Source: Actinoplanes nipponensis (GTDB lineage Bacteria > Actinomycetota > Actinomycetes > Mycobacteriales > Micromonosporaceae). Taken from it: a stretch of 64,000 bases of DNA. The notes beneath the pieces were generated by a model that searched no databases, was not told the origin of the DNA, and saw nothing but the letters and a program-made list of their open reading frames with translations. The position numbers and the translations under genes were made by a program. This document shows, piece by piece, positions 26,224 to 34,589 of this stretch (the first letter of the stretch is position 1; every line of letters starts with the position of its first letter). The DNA is taken from contig NZ_BOMQ01000079.1 in assembly GCF_016862275.1 (NCBI RefSeq), positions 1-64,000 of the forward strand, read 5' to 3'.

Positions 26224-27156
26224 GTGAGCGGAAATCATGATCGCGCTGAGGCGTGGACCAATGCCCTGCGCGACCAGCAGAGCTCGCTGGACCTCGGCGC
26301 CGACCTGGGCCCGGCCGACCCGACGGCTTACACGATGCGCCGGCCGATCCCCGAGCCCATGCCGACCGACCGGCACGGCCCGGCGCGGATCATCGCGCTC
26401 GCCAACCAGAAGGGTGGCGTGGGCAAGACCACCACGACCATCAATCTGGGCGCCGCCCTGGCCGAGTACGGCCGCAAGGTGCTGCTCGTCGACTTCGACC
26501 CGCAGGGCGCCTGCTCGGTCGGCCTCGGCGTCAACCCGCACAACCTCGACCTGAGCATCTACAACCTGCTCATGCAGGACGACGTCACCGCCGAGGACGT
26601 CATCATCAAGACCGATGTGGCCGGTCTGCACCTGCTGCCGGCCAACATCGACCTGTCGGCCGCCGAGATCCAGCTGGTCAACGAGGTCGCCCGGGAGATG
26701 GCCCTGGCCCGGGTGCTGCGCACCGTGCGCAAGGAGTACGACTTCATCCTGATCGACTGCCAGCCCTCGCTGGGCCTGCTGGCGATCAACGCGCTGACCA
26801 TCGCGCACGGCGTGCTCATCCCGCTGGAGTGCGAGTTCTTCAGCCTGCGGGGCGTGGCCCTGCTGCTCGACACCATCGACAAGGTCCGCGAGCGGCTCAA
26901 CTTCGACCTGGAGCTCGAGGGCATCCTGGCGACCATGTACGACAGCCGCACCACCCACTGTCGCCAGGTGCTGCAGCGCGTGGTCGAGGCGTTCGGCGAC
27001 AAGGTGTACCAGACCGTCATCACCAAGACGGTCAAGTTCCCGGAGTCCACGGTGGCCGGCGCGCCGATCACCAGCCTGGACCCGGCCAGCTCGGGCGCCC
27101 GCAACTACCGCCAGCTCGCCCGCGAGGTCATCGCCGCCAAGGCGGAACGGGGCTAG
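26224..27156 (+). CDS. ParA/Soj family ATPase
   Basis: 310 aa from GTG at 26224. It has the deviant Walker A of ParA/MinD ATPases in ALANQKGGVGKTTTTINL (residues about 61-77), the switch region LLVDFDPQGACSVGLG, and Walker B YDFILIDCQPSLGLLAINAL. It corresponds to the parA gene that precedes scpA in M. tuberculosis (Rv1708). It is distinct from the parAB pair near the origin, since no parB or parS (TGTTTCACGTGAAACA) is seen here. It probably works with the downstream segregation and condensation genes, although an insertion now separates it from scpA. Confidence 0.9.
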   Translation: MSGNHDRAEAWTNALRDQQSSLDLGADLGPADPTAYTMRRPIPEPMPTDRHGPARIIALANQKGGVGKTTTTINLGAALAEYGRKVLLVDFDPQGACSVGLGVNPHNLDLSIYNLLMQDDVTAEDVIIKTDVAGLHLLPANIDLSAAEIQLVNEVAREMALARVLRTVRKEYDFILIDCQPSLGLLAINALTIAHGVLIPLECEFFSLRGVALLLDTIDKVRERLNFDLELEGILATMYDSRTTHCRQVLQRVVEAFGDKVYQTVITKTVKFPESTVAGAPITSLDPASSGARNYRQLAREVIAAKAERG

Positions 27157-27157
27157 G

Positions 27158-27841
27158 TTGCTGTTCGCCCTCGGCGAACCGGTCGCGTTCGTCGCGCTGG
27201 TCGTCGCCTTCCTGCTGGCCCTGCTGCTGCGCGCCTTCGCGATCCGGATCACCGCGCGCGCCCTGCGACTGACCGGCCGCCGCGACCCGCTGACCCCGCG
27301 CCCGCGCGAGGACGTCGACCCGTTCGGCGCCGTCGCGGCGGCCGTCGGCGGCATGGGCTGGGGCCGGATGATCTCGGTCGACGAGGTGCCGCGTCACCAC
27401 GGCCGGGGCCGGGCGGCGGCGGTCTTCGCGGCCGGGCCGGTGCTCTGCATCCTGGTCTCGCAGCTGCTGTTCGCCGCGTACGTGGTGCTCTTCCCGGAGA
27501 ACCTGCTGTCGGTGCTGAACATGTCGAACGTGCTGCGCGGCTTCACGCTGCCGCTGGGCGAGCAGGTGCTGCTCTGCCTGGCGGTCGGGCTGCTGGCCTT
27601 CGGGCTGCTGGCGCTGATCCCGATCCCGCCGCTGGACGGCTTCGGGCTGCTGTGGTCGGCCCTGCGCCGGCCGGGGGCGGGGGCGCAGCAGATGCGGCTG
27701 TGGCTCGAGGACAAGAACATCGGCGTGCTGATCCTGCTGGTGTGCTGTTTCTTCCCGCTGAGCTATCCGCTGCTGCTGGTGATCCTGGACGTGCTGGGCG
27801 TGCTGTTCCTGCGGCTGTGGGGCGGGCCGCAGCCGCTCTGA
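27158..27841 (+). CDS. Degenerate M50-like (site-2 protease fold) membrane protein
   Basis: 227 aa from TTG at 27158, one base after the parA stop. Four or five hydrophobic helices are visible. The C-terminal M50 signature LIPIPPLDGFGLLW is intact, and REDVDPFG and GWGRMI match the middle region. However, the zinc motif HExxH in the first helix is replaced by RAFAIRITARAL, and the conserved GPxxN is GPVLC. The protein should therefore lack protease activity unless metal binding differs. It may act as a pseudoprotease adaptor for ParA or for segregation. The following 288 bp contain no gene I can support. Confidence 0.75.
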   Translation: MLFALGEPVAFVALVVAFLLALLLRAFAIRITARALRLTGRRDPLTPRPREDVDPFGAVAAAVGGMGWGRMISVDEVPRHHGRGRAAAVFAAGPVLCILVSQLLFAAYVVLFPENLLSVLNMSNVLRGFTLPLGEQVLLCLAVGLLAFGLLALIPIPPLDGFGLLWSALRRPGAGAQQMRLWLEDKNIGVLILLVCCFFPLSYPLLLVILDVLGVLFLRLWGGPQPL

Positions 27842-28129
27842 GATCAGGCGAGGCCGTGCTCGGCGGGGCTGCCTCTGAGCTCATGGGGCCATTCAACCGC
27901 TCGGAGGCTTGGCGGTAGGGCAGCGCAATGCTCTCCCGGAGCGCCCCCTCGTCCACCTGATCCATCCGCTTCAGGTACAGGCACCCTCCGGGGAGATTCC
28001 CGGCCCGCGCCGGGCGGAAAAGCGTTTGCCCGTCCCGGGTGATCTCCCGCAAGCTGCACGCATGACGTACTGACGGACACCACCTCGTGAAGCCACCGAC
28101 CGCTGCCTCCGTCAGTGAGAGAGAACTCC

Positions 28130-29269
28130 TTGTCCCAGGAAAAGACTGCCTCCGTCACCGTGTTCGCCGGCCACGGAAGCTGGATCGAGTCCGACGCCGT
28201 CACCCAGTGCCACCAGGTCGCCGCCCTGCCCGGCATGATCCACGTGGCCGGCCTGCCCGACCTGCACCCCGGCAAGGGCGCCCCGATCGGCGCCGCGATG
28301 GCCTCCGCCGTGCTCTACCCGCACCTGGTCGGTTCCGACATCGGCTGCGGCATCGCCGTGTTCCCGATCGGCCTCAAGCGGGTCGTGCCCGAGCGCCTGG
28401 CCGGCCGCTTCCCCGACCTCGACCGCTCCCCGGAACCGGACGACCCGGCCTGGGACGCCGTGGCGGGTGACATCCCCGCCGGCCATCGCGACGGCCTGGG
28501 CACGGTGGGCCGCGGCAACCACTTCGTGGAGCTGGCCCGGGTCGGGACCGTGCTGGACGCGGGCCACGCGACCCGGCTCGGGCTGACCGCCGGCGACCTG
28601 GTGCTGATCGTGCACAGCGGCTCGCGCGGGCTGGGCGAGCGGATCCTGCGCGCGCACACCGAGGTGCTGGGCGCGGGGCCCGCCGCCGACCCCGCGGCGT
28701 ACCTGGCCCGGCACGACGATGCCGTGCGCTGGGGCTCGCTGAACCGCCGGCTCATGGCGGCCCGGGTGGCCCGCGCGCTGGGCGCCGAGCCCGCCGGGCC
28801 GATCGTCGACGAGTGCCACAACCTGGTCGAGGTGCGCGACGGGACCTACCTGCACCGCAAGGGCGCGGCGCGCGGGGACGGCCGGGACGTGCTCGTGGCC
28901 GGCACCCGGGGCACCCCGTCGTACCTGGTGGCCGCGCACGCCGGCCCGGAGGCCAACTACTCCGTCGCCCACGGTGCGGGGCGCAAGATGTCCCGCGCCG
29001 ACGCCCTGGTGCGGGGCCGGGCCAAGCACACCGTCGAGGAGCTGCGCCGTACCCCGGTGGGGTCGCTCGTGGTCTGCGGCGACCGGCAGCTGCTGTTCGA
29101 GGAGGCGCCCACGGCGTACAAGCGGATCGAGCAGGTGATCGGCGACCTCGTCGGGTCCGGGCTGGCGACGCCCGTGGTCACGACCGTGCCGGTGGTCACG
29201 TACAAGACGCGGGACCTCGGACCGGCGGCGCAGCGCCGGGACCGCCGCCGCGGCCGGGGGCGGTCGTGA
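28130..29269 (+). CDS. rtcB: RtcB-family RNA ligase (RtcB2 type)
   Basis: 379 aa from TTG at 28130, which has GAGAGAG six bases upstream; GTG at 28115 would add five residues. RtcB joins 2',3'-cyclic-phosphate (or 3'-phosphate) and 5'-OH RNA ends using GTP and manganese. The Mn-binding loop VGSDIGCG has Asp70 and Cys73. GRGNHFVEL, VHSGSRGLG and the guanylylated His in SVAHGAGRKMSR are all present, so the enzyme should be active. At about 380 aa it is shorter than canonical RtcB and matches the RtcB2 group that pairs with PrfH. The stop overlaps prfH (GTGA). RtcB2-PrfH has been described as repairing ribosomes cut in the decoding centre. Confidence 0.9.
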   Translation: MSQEKTASVTVFAGHGSWIESDAVTQCHQVAALPGMIHVAGLPDLHPGKGAPIGAAMASAVLYPHLVGSDIGCGIAVFPIGLKRVVPERLAGRFPDLDRSPEPDDPAWDAVAGDIPAGHRDGLGTVGRGNHFVELARVGTVLDAGHATRLGLTAGDLVLIVHSGSRGLGERILRAHTEVLGAGPAADPAAYLARHDDAVRWGSLNRRLMAARVARALGAEPAGPIVDECHNLVEVRDGTYLHRKGAARGDGRDVLVAGTRGTPSYLVAAHAGPEANYSVAHGAGRKMSRADALVRGRAKHTVEELRRTPVGSLVVCGDRQLLFEEAPTAYKRIEQVIGDLVGSGLATPVVTTVPVVTYKTRDLGPAAQRRDRRRGRGRS

Positions 29270-29883
29270 GCGAGCGCCTGCACCTGCTGCTGTCGGCCGG
29301 GCGCGGCCCGCAGGAGTGCGCCTGGGCGGTGGCTCGGCTGCTGCGGCGGCTGGAGGCCGAGGCCACCCGGGCGGGTCTGACGACGCGGCGGGTCGAGACC
29401 GTGGTGGGCGAGCGGCCGGGCACGTTCCGGTCGGTCCTGGTCCGGGTCGCCGGCGCGGGCGCCGGCCGGTTCGCCGGTACGTGGACCGGGACCCTGTGCT
29501 GGCAGGCGCCGAGCCCGTACCGGGCCGGGGTGGGCCGCAAGAACTGGTACGTGATCGCCCAGCCGTGCGAGCCGGGGCCCCGGCGGACGGCCTTCGCCGA
29601 GGCCGACGTCGAGATCGTGGGTTGCCGCACCGGCGGCCCGGGCGGCCAGCACCGCAACAAGGCGAGCACCGCGGTCCGGGCCACCCACCGCCCCTCCGGG
29701 ATCGTCGTGGTCGCCGACACCGAGCGGCAGTTCGGCCAGAACCGCCGGCTCGCGCTGGAGCGCATCCGCGAGCGTCTCGAGCGGGACGACCGCAGTGGGC
29801 AGCGGGCCGTGGTGGCGGGCCGCCGGCGCATCCACGACGACCTGGTCCGGGGCGACCCGGTCCGCACGGAACGCCCCCGGTAG
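29266..29883 (+). CDS. prfH: Peptide chain release factor homologue PrfH
   Basis: 205 aa from GTG at 29266, inside the rtcB stop. It lacks the codon-recognition domain of RF1/RF2 but keeps the catalytic GGQ loop, CRTGGPGGQHRNKAST (GGQ at residues 126-128), followed by AVRATHRPSGIVVVADTERQFGQNRRLALERI. PrfH releases the peptide from ribosomes whose 16S rRNA decoding centre has been cleaved, so that RtcB2 can re-ligate the rRNA. The C-terminus is Arg-rich as expected for 50S binding. A strong inverted repeat follows the gene. Confidence 0.93.
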   Translation: MSERLHLLLSAGRGPQECAWAVARLLRRLEAEATRAGLTTRRVETVVGERPGTFRSVLVRVAGAGAGRFAGTWTGTLCWQAPSPYRAGVGRKNWYVIAQPCEPGPRRTAFAEADVEIVGCRTGGPGGQHRNKASTAVRATHRPSGIVVVADTERQFGQNRRLALERIRERLERDDRSGQRAVVAGRRRIHDDLVRGDPVRTERPR

Positions 29884-29893
29884 CCGCTGACCG

Positions 29894-29955
29894 CCGGACC
29901 GGTTGCCCGGCGACGGGGTCCCGGGGTTGACTCTGGTCCCGGGCAACCGGTCCGG
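29894..29955 (+). terminator. 17-bp perfect inverted repeat after prfH
   Basis: CCGGACCGGTTGCCCGG (29894-29910) is the exact reverse complement of 29939-29955. The 28-nt loop contains a smaller GGTCCCGGG element and a TTGACT hexamer. A terminator for the rtcB-prfH transcript is the simplest reading; the long stem and loop could also form a protein-binding site. Confidence 0.6.
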
Positions 29956-29972
29956 GCCGGGGGAGGCGGGGA

Positions 29973-30555
29973 ATGACGGTGTCAGCGGGCGGTCGGCACT
30001 GCGAGACGAGCACGCTCGACGTGCTGCCGCGGCGCCCGCGGCCCCATGACGGCGCGCAACCTCTCGTACACGGTCACCGGCCCGGTCCGGTCGGACCTGG
30101 GCGCCGCCATCCGGGCGGCGGTCCGCGGCAACGCGGAGGCCTTCCTGCGCCCGCCCATCGCCAATCTCGGGCATCGCGGCATCGCCACGGCGGCCCGGCG
30201 GGTCACCGGGTGGCTGGAGCGGGCCGGTGACCCGCCGCGCGACCTGGCGCTGGCCGCGACGCTGATGGAGCACGGCGGCACCGGCGGCGCGCTGTTCCGC
30301 ACGATGTACCACGAGTTCCTCGCCGAGTGCTGCGCCGTCGTCGACGACGCCAACCTTCGCGTCGCCCACCACATGTACGGCGAGATCGCACCACTGTGGA
30401 CGGAAGTGGCGCAGGCCGTCGCGGCGGCCGGGGCGACCGGGGACGCGGCCCACCTGGCGCACGCCGCGGCGACCCTCACCGACCTCGCGGAGCGGGAACG
30501 CCGGGCGATGCAGGCCCTCGCCGAGGTGCGTCCCGGCCTACCACTTCATGACTGA
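29973..30555 (+). pseudogene. Decayed BtrH-like / DUF4872 gene
   Basis: The frame starting at 29973 encodes MTVSAGGRHCETSTL, which fits the first residues of the butirosin-H-type cysteine-peptidase-like domain (the RHCE/GT-L motif holds the Cys). It then runs out of register. From 30046 a different frame encodes 169 aa (TARNLSYTVTGPVRSDLGAAIRAAV ... GGTGGALFRTMYHEFLAECCAV ... PLWTEVAQAV) that matches the C-terminal DUF4872 half. Intact family members are about 330 aa, so roughly 140 residues between the two pieces are missing. I read this as an internal deletion with loss of frame. The C-terminal ORF might still be translated from ATG 30046. The alternative is a free-standing DUF4872 protein. 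Confidence 0.5.
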
Positions 30556-30692
30556 TCGGCGTGGCCCCGTAACGCCTGGCGAACTTTCATCAGACGTGAA
30601 TACTGCGACTGTCGTCATTGGACTCCCCGCCCATAGCCTGTTGGAACTTCTGACGCCGCCACGGGGGTGGGCGCAGAAAACGGGGAGGATTC

Positions 30693-32198
30693 ATGCTGTC
30701 CACGGACAGGCAACCACGACTGTCGCGCCGCATGGGCGTGATGATCGTCGTCGCGGCGGTGCTCGCCGCGTTCTTCCAGGCCGTGCTGCCGGCGCGGCCG
30801 GCGCGGGCCGTCATCGCCACCGACCACGTCACGTTCTGGAACACCGTTCTGCTGGACACGTACCGGGCGCAGCGCAACGACGCCGCGACGCCGACGCGGC
30901 TCAGCCGGGCCGGGGCGATGATGCACATCGCGATGTACGACGCGGCCAACTCGGTGCTGTGCGCCCGGCGGGCGGCGGACTGCCTCGGCCAGCCGTACGT
31001 GATCAAGGTGGCCGCCGGCGGTGACTTCAACACCAGCCTGGACTACGCCGCGTACACGGTGCTGAACAACCTCTACCCCGACCGCGCGTCGGTGTACCTG
31101 GGCAAGCTCAACGAGGCGCAGGACGGCATCGCGGCCTCGCCGGCGCAGACCTCGGGCCGGTCGGTCGGCGAGCAGGCCGGTCAGGCCATGCTGCAGAGCC
31201 GCGCCGGTGACGGCTCCGCGGCGCCGATGTCGTACACGCCCGACACCGCGGTCGGCGCCTTCCAGCCCAACGGCTCGCCGGTGACGCCGCAGTGGGGCGC
31301 CGTGCGGCCCTTCGCGATGACCAGCGGCTCGCAGTTCCGGCCGGAGCCGCCCGCCGGCGGGTCCACCTACCAGGACGTGCTGACCAGCGCGGAGTACACC
31401 GAGCAGTTCGACGAGGTGCGGCGGCTCGGCTCCCGCACGTCGACGGACCGCACCGCCGACCAGACCAAGGCCGCGTTCTTCTGGGCCAACGACGCCGACG
31501 GCACCTACAAGCCGCCGGGCCAGCTGTTCACGCACACCCAGATCGTCGCCAACAACCAGAACGTCTCGGCCGAGTCCAAGGTCAAGCTGTTCGCGCAGGT
31601 CGCCCTGGCCATGGCCGACGCGGCGATCCTGGCCTGGGACGCCAAGTACAACACGCCGGTGGACCTGTGGCGGCCGAACGCCGCCATCCAGAACGCCGGC
31701 GCCGACGGCAACCCGGACACCCCGCAGGAGGCGTGGCAGCCGCTGGCCCGGGCCACGCCGAACTTCCCGTCGTACGTGTCGGGGCACGCCACCTTCGCCT
31801 ACACCTGGGCCACCGTGATGAAGCACTGGTTCGGTCGCGACACCATCAGGTACACCGGCGGCACCGAGGACCCCGACGCTCAGGGGGTGCAGCGCACGTT
31901 CGCCAGCTTCAGCGCGGCCGCGGACGAGGACGCCCACAGCCGGCTGTGGCTCGGCGTGCACTGGCACTTCGACGCCGACAGCGTGCTCAGCCCGGGCACC
32001 GAGCTCGGCGAGTACACCGTCGACAACACGCTGTACTACAACACCTCGCCCACGGAGCTGCTGTACCAGCACCGGGACGGCGTGACCAACCCGTCGACGG
32101 TCTGCAACAACACCGGCCGGCAACTGTCCAATGAGCACCGCTGGGAATTCTGGCGGTGCGCGGTGAGCGGCACGTCGTTCGACCTGTACGTGCGCTGA
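30693..32198 (+). CDS. Secreted vanadium-dependent haloperoxidase / PAP2-type enzyme
   Basis: 501 aa from ATG at 30693 with GGGGAGG upstream. The N-terminus has twin arginines and a hydrophobic stretch ending in ARPARA, which suggests an exported protein, perhaps by Tat. The vanadate/phosphate site is complete for this subfamily: KYNTPVDLWRP (Lys and Arg), FPSYVSGHATF (His) and SRLWLGVHWHFDAD (Arg, His, Asp). PAP2 acid phosphatases and vanadium haloperoxidases share this site; the length of about 500 aa and the DLWRP variant favour the actinobacterial haloperoxidase branch. Halide preference is unknown. It is convergent with the molybdopterin oxidoreductase. Confidence 0.85.
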   Translation: MLSTDRQPRLSRRMGVMIVVAAVLAAFFQAVLPARPARAVIATDHVTFWNTVLLDTYRAQRNDAATPTRLSRAGAMMHIAMYDAANSVLCARRAADCLGQPYVIKVAAGGDFNTSLDYAAYTVLNNLYPDRASVYLGKLNEAQDGIAASPAQTSGRSVGEQAGQAMLQSRAGDGSAAPMSYTPDTAVGAFQPNGSPVTPQWGAVRPFAMTSGSQFRPEPPAGGSTYQDVLTSAEYTEQFDEVRRLGSRTSTDRTADQTKAAFFWANDADGTYKPPGQLFTHTQIVANNQNVSAESKVKLFAQVALAMADAAILAWDAKYNTPVDLWRPNAAIQNAGADGNPDTPQEAWQPLARATPNFPSYVSGHATFAYTWATVMKHWFGRDTIRYTGGTEDPDAQGVQRTFASFSAAADEDAHSRLWLGVHWHFDADSVLSPGTELGEYTVDNTLYYNTSPTELLYQHRDGVTNPSTVCNNTGRQLSNEHRWEFWRCAVSGTSFDLYVR

Positions 32199-32216
32199 CC
32201 CCTGCTCCGCACGGCT

Positions 32217-32263
32217 GTTCCCCGCGGCCCGGGCTCGCTCCGGCCGCGGGGAACACGCCTTTT
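32217..32263. terminator. Bidirectional terminator
   Basis: GTTCCCCGCGGCC (32217-32229) pairs perfectly with GGCCGCGGGGAAC (32242-32254) around a 12-nt loop and is followed by TTTT at 32260-32263. It lies between two convergent genes and overlaps the last base of the oxidoreductase stop. Confidence 0.8.
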
Positions 32264-34485
32264 CAGGCCTCGGCCTTCACCTGCACCGGGATGCCGTTGA
32301 GCACGCTGTTGCCGGAGAGCTGGTCGATCGCCAGCTCGTCGGTGAGCACGTTGCTGTTCACGCCGGGATGGGCGCCGGCCACCGTCATCCGGGTGCCCGG
32401 CCGGTCGTGACCCCACCCGTGCGGCAGGCTGACCACCCCGGGCATCACCCGGTCGGTGACCTCGACCCGCGCCGACAGGGTGCCCGCCCGCGACGTCACC
32501 TGGGCGGCGCCGCCGTCGACGAGGGCGAGCCGGGCCGCGTCGGCCGGGTGGACCTGCAGGGTGCACCGGTCGCGGCCCTTCACCAGCGCCGGCACGTTGT
32601 GCATCCAGCTGTTGTTGGAGCGCAGGTGGCGCCGGCCGACCAGGACGAGATCGTGGTGGTCGCGGTCCAGCGCGACGCGCAGCCGCTCGACGTCGGCGGC
32701 GATCGGGGCGGCGTACAGCTCGACCCGGCCGCTCGGGGTCTGCAGCACCCCGGGCAGCCGGGGTTGCAGCGGGCCCAGGTCGACCCCGTGCGGGTTGTCC
32801 AGCAGCCGGTCCAGCGACAGCCCGCCGGGCCGCGCGCCGAAGCCGTCGCCGTACGCCCCGGTGCGCAGCGCCACGTCGAGCAGCCGCTCGGCCGGGTGGT
32901 CGCCGCGGACCAGGGCCCGCAGCTCGGCCGCCGGTGTTCCCGTGACCGCCTCCGCGCGCTGCAGGGCCAGACCCAGCAGCTGGTCGTGCAGCACGGCCGG
33001 GTCGGCGGCGGCGCCCGCCCCGGCGGCGATGAGCGTGAGCCGGGCGAGGATGTCGCACTCGTCCAGGCCCGCCGGGTCCGGGGCCAGCGCCGGCGGCGAG
33101 TACGCCGCGAAGTTGCGCACCGCCAGGCCCAGGAACGAGAAGTCGTAGTGGCCCTTGCGGGCCGGGTCGCCCGGCGGCAGGATCACGTCGGCGTGCCGGG
33201 TGGTCTCGTTGAGGTACGGGTCCACGCTGACCATGAAGTCGAGCCCGTCCAGCGCCCGGTCCAGCCGCTCGCTGTTCGGCGTGGACAGCACCGGGTTGCC
33301 GGCCACCGTCACGAACGCCCGGACCTGCTCGGCCCCGGGCGTGTCGATCTCGTCCGCGAGGGTGGCCACCGGCAGCTCGCCCTTGACCTCGGGCAGTCCG
33401 CGGACCCGGCTGTGCCACCGGCCGACCCGGAAGCCCTTGCCACCGGCTCCGGCGCGGGGACGCACGTGCGGGGCGAGCGGGAACATGACGCCGCCGGGGC
33501 GGTCGAGGTTGCCGGTGAGCACGTTGACCACGTCGACGAGCCAGCTGGTCAGGGTGCCGAACTCGACCGTGCAGGTGCCGATCCGGCCGTACACCGCGGC
33601 GGTGGGCGCGGCGGCGAGCTCCCGCGCCAGCCCGCGGATCCGTTCCGCCGGTACGGCGCAGACCGCGCTCACCCGCTCGGGCGGGAACGCCCGGGCCAGC
33701 TCCCGCACCTGGTCGACGCCGGTCACGTGGGCGTCGAGGCCGCCCAGGTCGACCAGGCCCTCGGCGTACAGGGTGTGGACGATGCCGAACAGCAGGTACG
33801 CGTCGGTGCCCGGGCGGATGAACAGGTGCTCGTCGGCGTGCTCGGCGGTGCGGGTGCGACGCGGGTCGACGACCACGAACCGGCCGCCGCGCGCCTGGAT
33901 CGCCTTGAGCCGGCCCGGGAAGTCGGCCGCGGTGGCCAGGCTGCCGTTGGACTCCCAGGGGTTGGCCCCGAGCACCAGCAGCAGGTCGGTGCGGTCGAGG
34001 TCGGGCACCGGGATGGTCAGCGGGTTGCCGAACAGGTAGCCGCAGGACACGTGCTTGGGCATCTGGTCGACGGTGCTGGCCGAGAAGATGTTGCGGCTGC
34101 CCAGGGTGCGCAGCAGCGGCGCCAGGTAGAGCCCGCCGGCCATCGTGTGCACGTTCGGGTTGCCCAGGTAGAGGGCCACGGCGTGCGGGCCGTGCCGTTC
34201 CAGGATCGGGCGCAGTCCCTGTTCGACCGCCTGGAACGCCTCGTCCCAGCCGGCCTCCACGTGCCGGTCGCCGCGGCGTACCAGGGGGCGGCGCAGCCGG
34301 TCCGGATCCGCGGCGAGCTCGCCGAAGGTGGCGCCCTTGGGGCAGATGAAGCCGTGGCTGAACACGTGCTCGCGGTCGCCGCGCGCCGCGACGATCCGGT
34401 CGTCGCGCGTGGTGAGCTCCAGGCCGCAGGCGGCCTCGCAGAGGGGGCACGTCCGGAACGCCGTACCCGTGGCGGTATCGGCCAT
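32263..34485 (-). CDS. Molybdopterin-dependent oxidoreductase (BisC/Fdh-like)
   Basis: 740 aa from ATG at 34485; a GTG three codons upstream is also possible. The N-terminus carries a [4Fe-4S] motif, RTCPLCEAACGLEL ... FICPKG, as in prokaryotic molybdopterin oxidoreductases. The Mo-bisMGD domains follow (LVLGANPWESNGSL, FVVVDPRRTRTAEHAD, HLFIRPGTDAYLL, VTVAGNPVLSTPNSERL, RHADVILPP). The C-terminal pterin-binding beta-barrel has HPADAARLALVDG and VSLPHGWGHD. No twin-Arg signal is visible, so it is cytoplasmic. A Cys in HVSCGYLFG at about 135 is the candidate Mo ligand. No dedicated electron-transfer subunit is adjacent. Substrate unknown; formate or nitrate enzymes are the closest relatives by layout. 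Confidence 0.88.
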   Translation of the reverse strand: MADTATGTAFRTCPLCEAACGLELTTRDDRIVAARGDREHVFSHGFICPKGATFGELAADPDRLRRPLVRRGDRHVEAGWDEAFQAVEQGLRPILERHGPHAVALYLGNPNVHTMAGGLYLAPLLRTLGSRNIFSASTVDQMPKHVSCGYLFGNPLTIPVPDLDRTDLLLVLGANPWESNGSLATAADFPGRLKAIQARGGRFVVVDPRRTRTAEHADEHLFIRPGTDAYLLFGIVHTLYAEGLVDLGGLDAHVTGVDQVRELARAFPPERVSAVCAVPAERIRGLARELAAAPTAAVYGRIGTCTVEFGTLTSWLVDVVNVLTGNLDRPGGVMFPLAPHVRPRAGAGGKGFRVGRWHSRVRGLPEVKGELPVATLADEIDTPGAEQVRAFVTVAGNPVLSTPNSERLDRALDGLDFMVSVDPYLNETTRHADVILPPGDPARKGHYDFSFLGLAVRNFAAYSPPALAPDPAGLDECDILARLTLIAAGAGAAADPAVLHDQLLGLALQRAEAVTGTPAAELRALVRGDHPAERLLDVALRTGAYGDGFGARPGGLSLDRLLDNPHGVDLGPLQPRLPGVLQTPSGRVELYAAPIAADVERLRVALDRDHHDLVLVGRRHLRSNNSWMHNVPALVKGRDRCTLQVHPADAARLALVDGGAAQVTSRAGTLSARVEVTDRVMPGVVSLPHGWGHDRPGTRMTVAGAHPGVNSNVLTDELAIDQLSGNSVLNGIPVQVKAEA

Positions 34486-34589
34486 GTCGATCACCCGCTT
34501 TCTTTTGTTACTCGGCAGTATCCTGCCACGACCGCGCCCCCTTCCCCCAGGGATTGATCGGTGTCACTTCAACGGGGAGGATGGCGAGG

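Noticed and set aside
27885..28052. Short minus-strand ORF (MREITRDGQTLFRPARAGNLPGG...) in the gap before rtcB
   Set aside because: It has no recognised homology and continues antisense through the M50-like gene; no ribosome site was convincing. Left unannotated, but it is the least explained part of this 288-bp gap.
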